Assembly: GCA_027620595.1 (NCBI GenBank)
Contig: JAQCDI010000021.1
Span: 1 to 15,758 of the forward strand
Source: Bacteroidota bacterium
GTDB taxonomy: Bacteria; Bacteroidota; Rhodothermia; Rhodothermales; UBA10348
Reading direction: 5' to 3'
DNA: 15,758 nt
Positions 15,643 through 15,758 of the stretch are shown piece after piece (the first letter of the stretch is position 1; every line of letters starts with the position of its first letter). The translations under genes were made by a program, and so were the position numbers. The notes under the pieces were generated by a model. The model saw only the letters and a list, made by a program, of their open reading frames with translations, did no database searches and was not told the origin of the DNA.

Positions 15643-15758
15643 GGTCGGATCTCCGGGTTGGTATGCCTGTGTAGACGAACGGGCGCAGGACAGGTTGCGG
15701 GCGAACCCGTTCCTGGGCCAGCAGCCAACCCTAAAGCAAACGGGCGGGCGGCCTTCGG

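Noticed and set aside
1..15758. CRISPR arrays, tRNA or rRNA genes, insertion sequences, prophage or toxin-antitoxin genes
   Set aside because: None was seen on either strand; repeats are limited to short hairpins.

Overview
The window is a GC-rich, densely packed chromosomal segment. It most likely comes from a Gram-negative member of the Bacteroidota, and within that the GC-rich Rhodothermia-like branch. Three things support this placement, which is an inference from protein families and not a database result. The LptD-like barrel protein has the Bacteroidota form. A DUF3467-type small protein is present. Gene starts mostly lack Shine-Dalgarno sequences, and a perfect TAnnTTTG-type -7 element (TAAGTTTG) lies upstream of sucC. 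Every gene looks chromosomal and housekeeping-like. I saw no tRNA, rRNA, CRISPR array, transposase or prophage gene.

Layout. (1) Positions 1-5535, plus strand: a terminator-like hairpin at the left edge, then enolase, an FtsB/DivIC septum protein, a ROK-family sugar kinase and an LptD-like outer-membrane protein. This joins glycolysis (enolase, kinase) to cell division and envelope building. (2) Positions 5532-7732, minus strand: sucC (succinyl-CoA ligase beta subunit) followed 8 bp later by an orphan ABC-transporter ATPase. The ATPase gene meets lptD tail to tail on a single CTAG tetranucleotide. (3) Positions 7867-8949, plus strand: an LptF/LptG-family permease, divergent from sucC. (4) Positions 9006-10806, minus strand: a PLP-dependent cystathionine beta-synthase with two CBS domains, then a DUF3467 protein. 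(5) Positions 10931-15012, plus strand: a soluble hybrid histidine kinase with its own receiver domain, then the LonA protease. (6) Positions 15069-15642, minus strand: two small, uncharacterised helical proteins one base apart, convergent with lon.

LptD and the LptF/G permease belong to the same lipopolysaccharide export machine. Enolase and the ROK kinase belong to sugar catabolism, and SucC to the TCA cycle.

I did not find a convincing undescribed system. The points most worth checking are an apparent 1-nt frame break that separates the LptD signal peptide from its mature chain, a His-to-Gln change at an active-site position of enolase, a ROK kinase that has lost all three zinc-binding cysteines, the pair of small proteins that look like diverged relatives of each other, and the shared CTAG stop.
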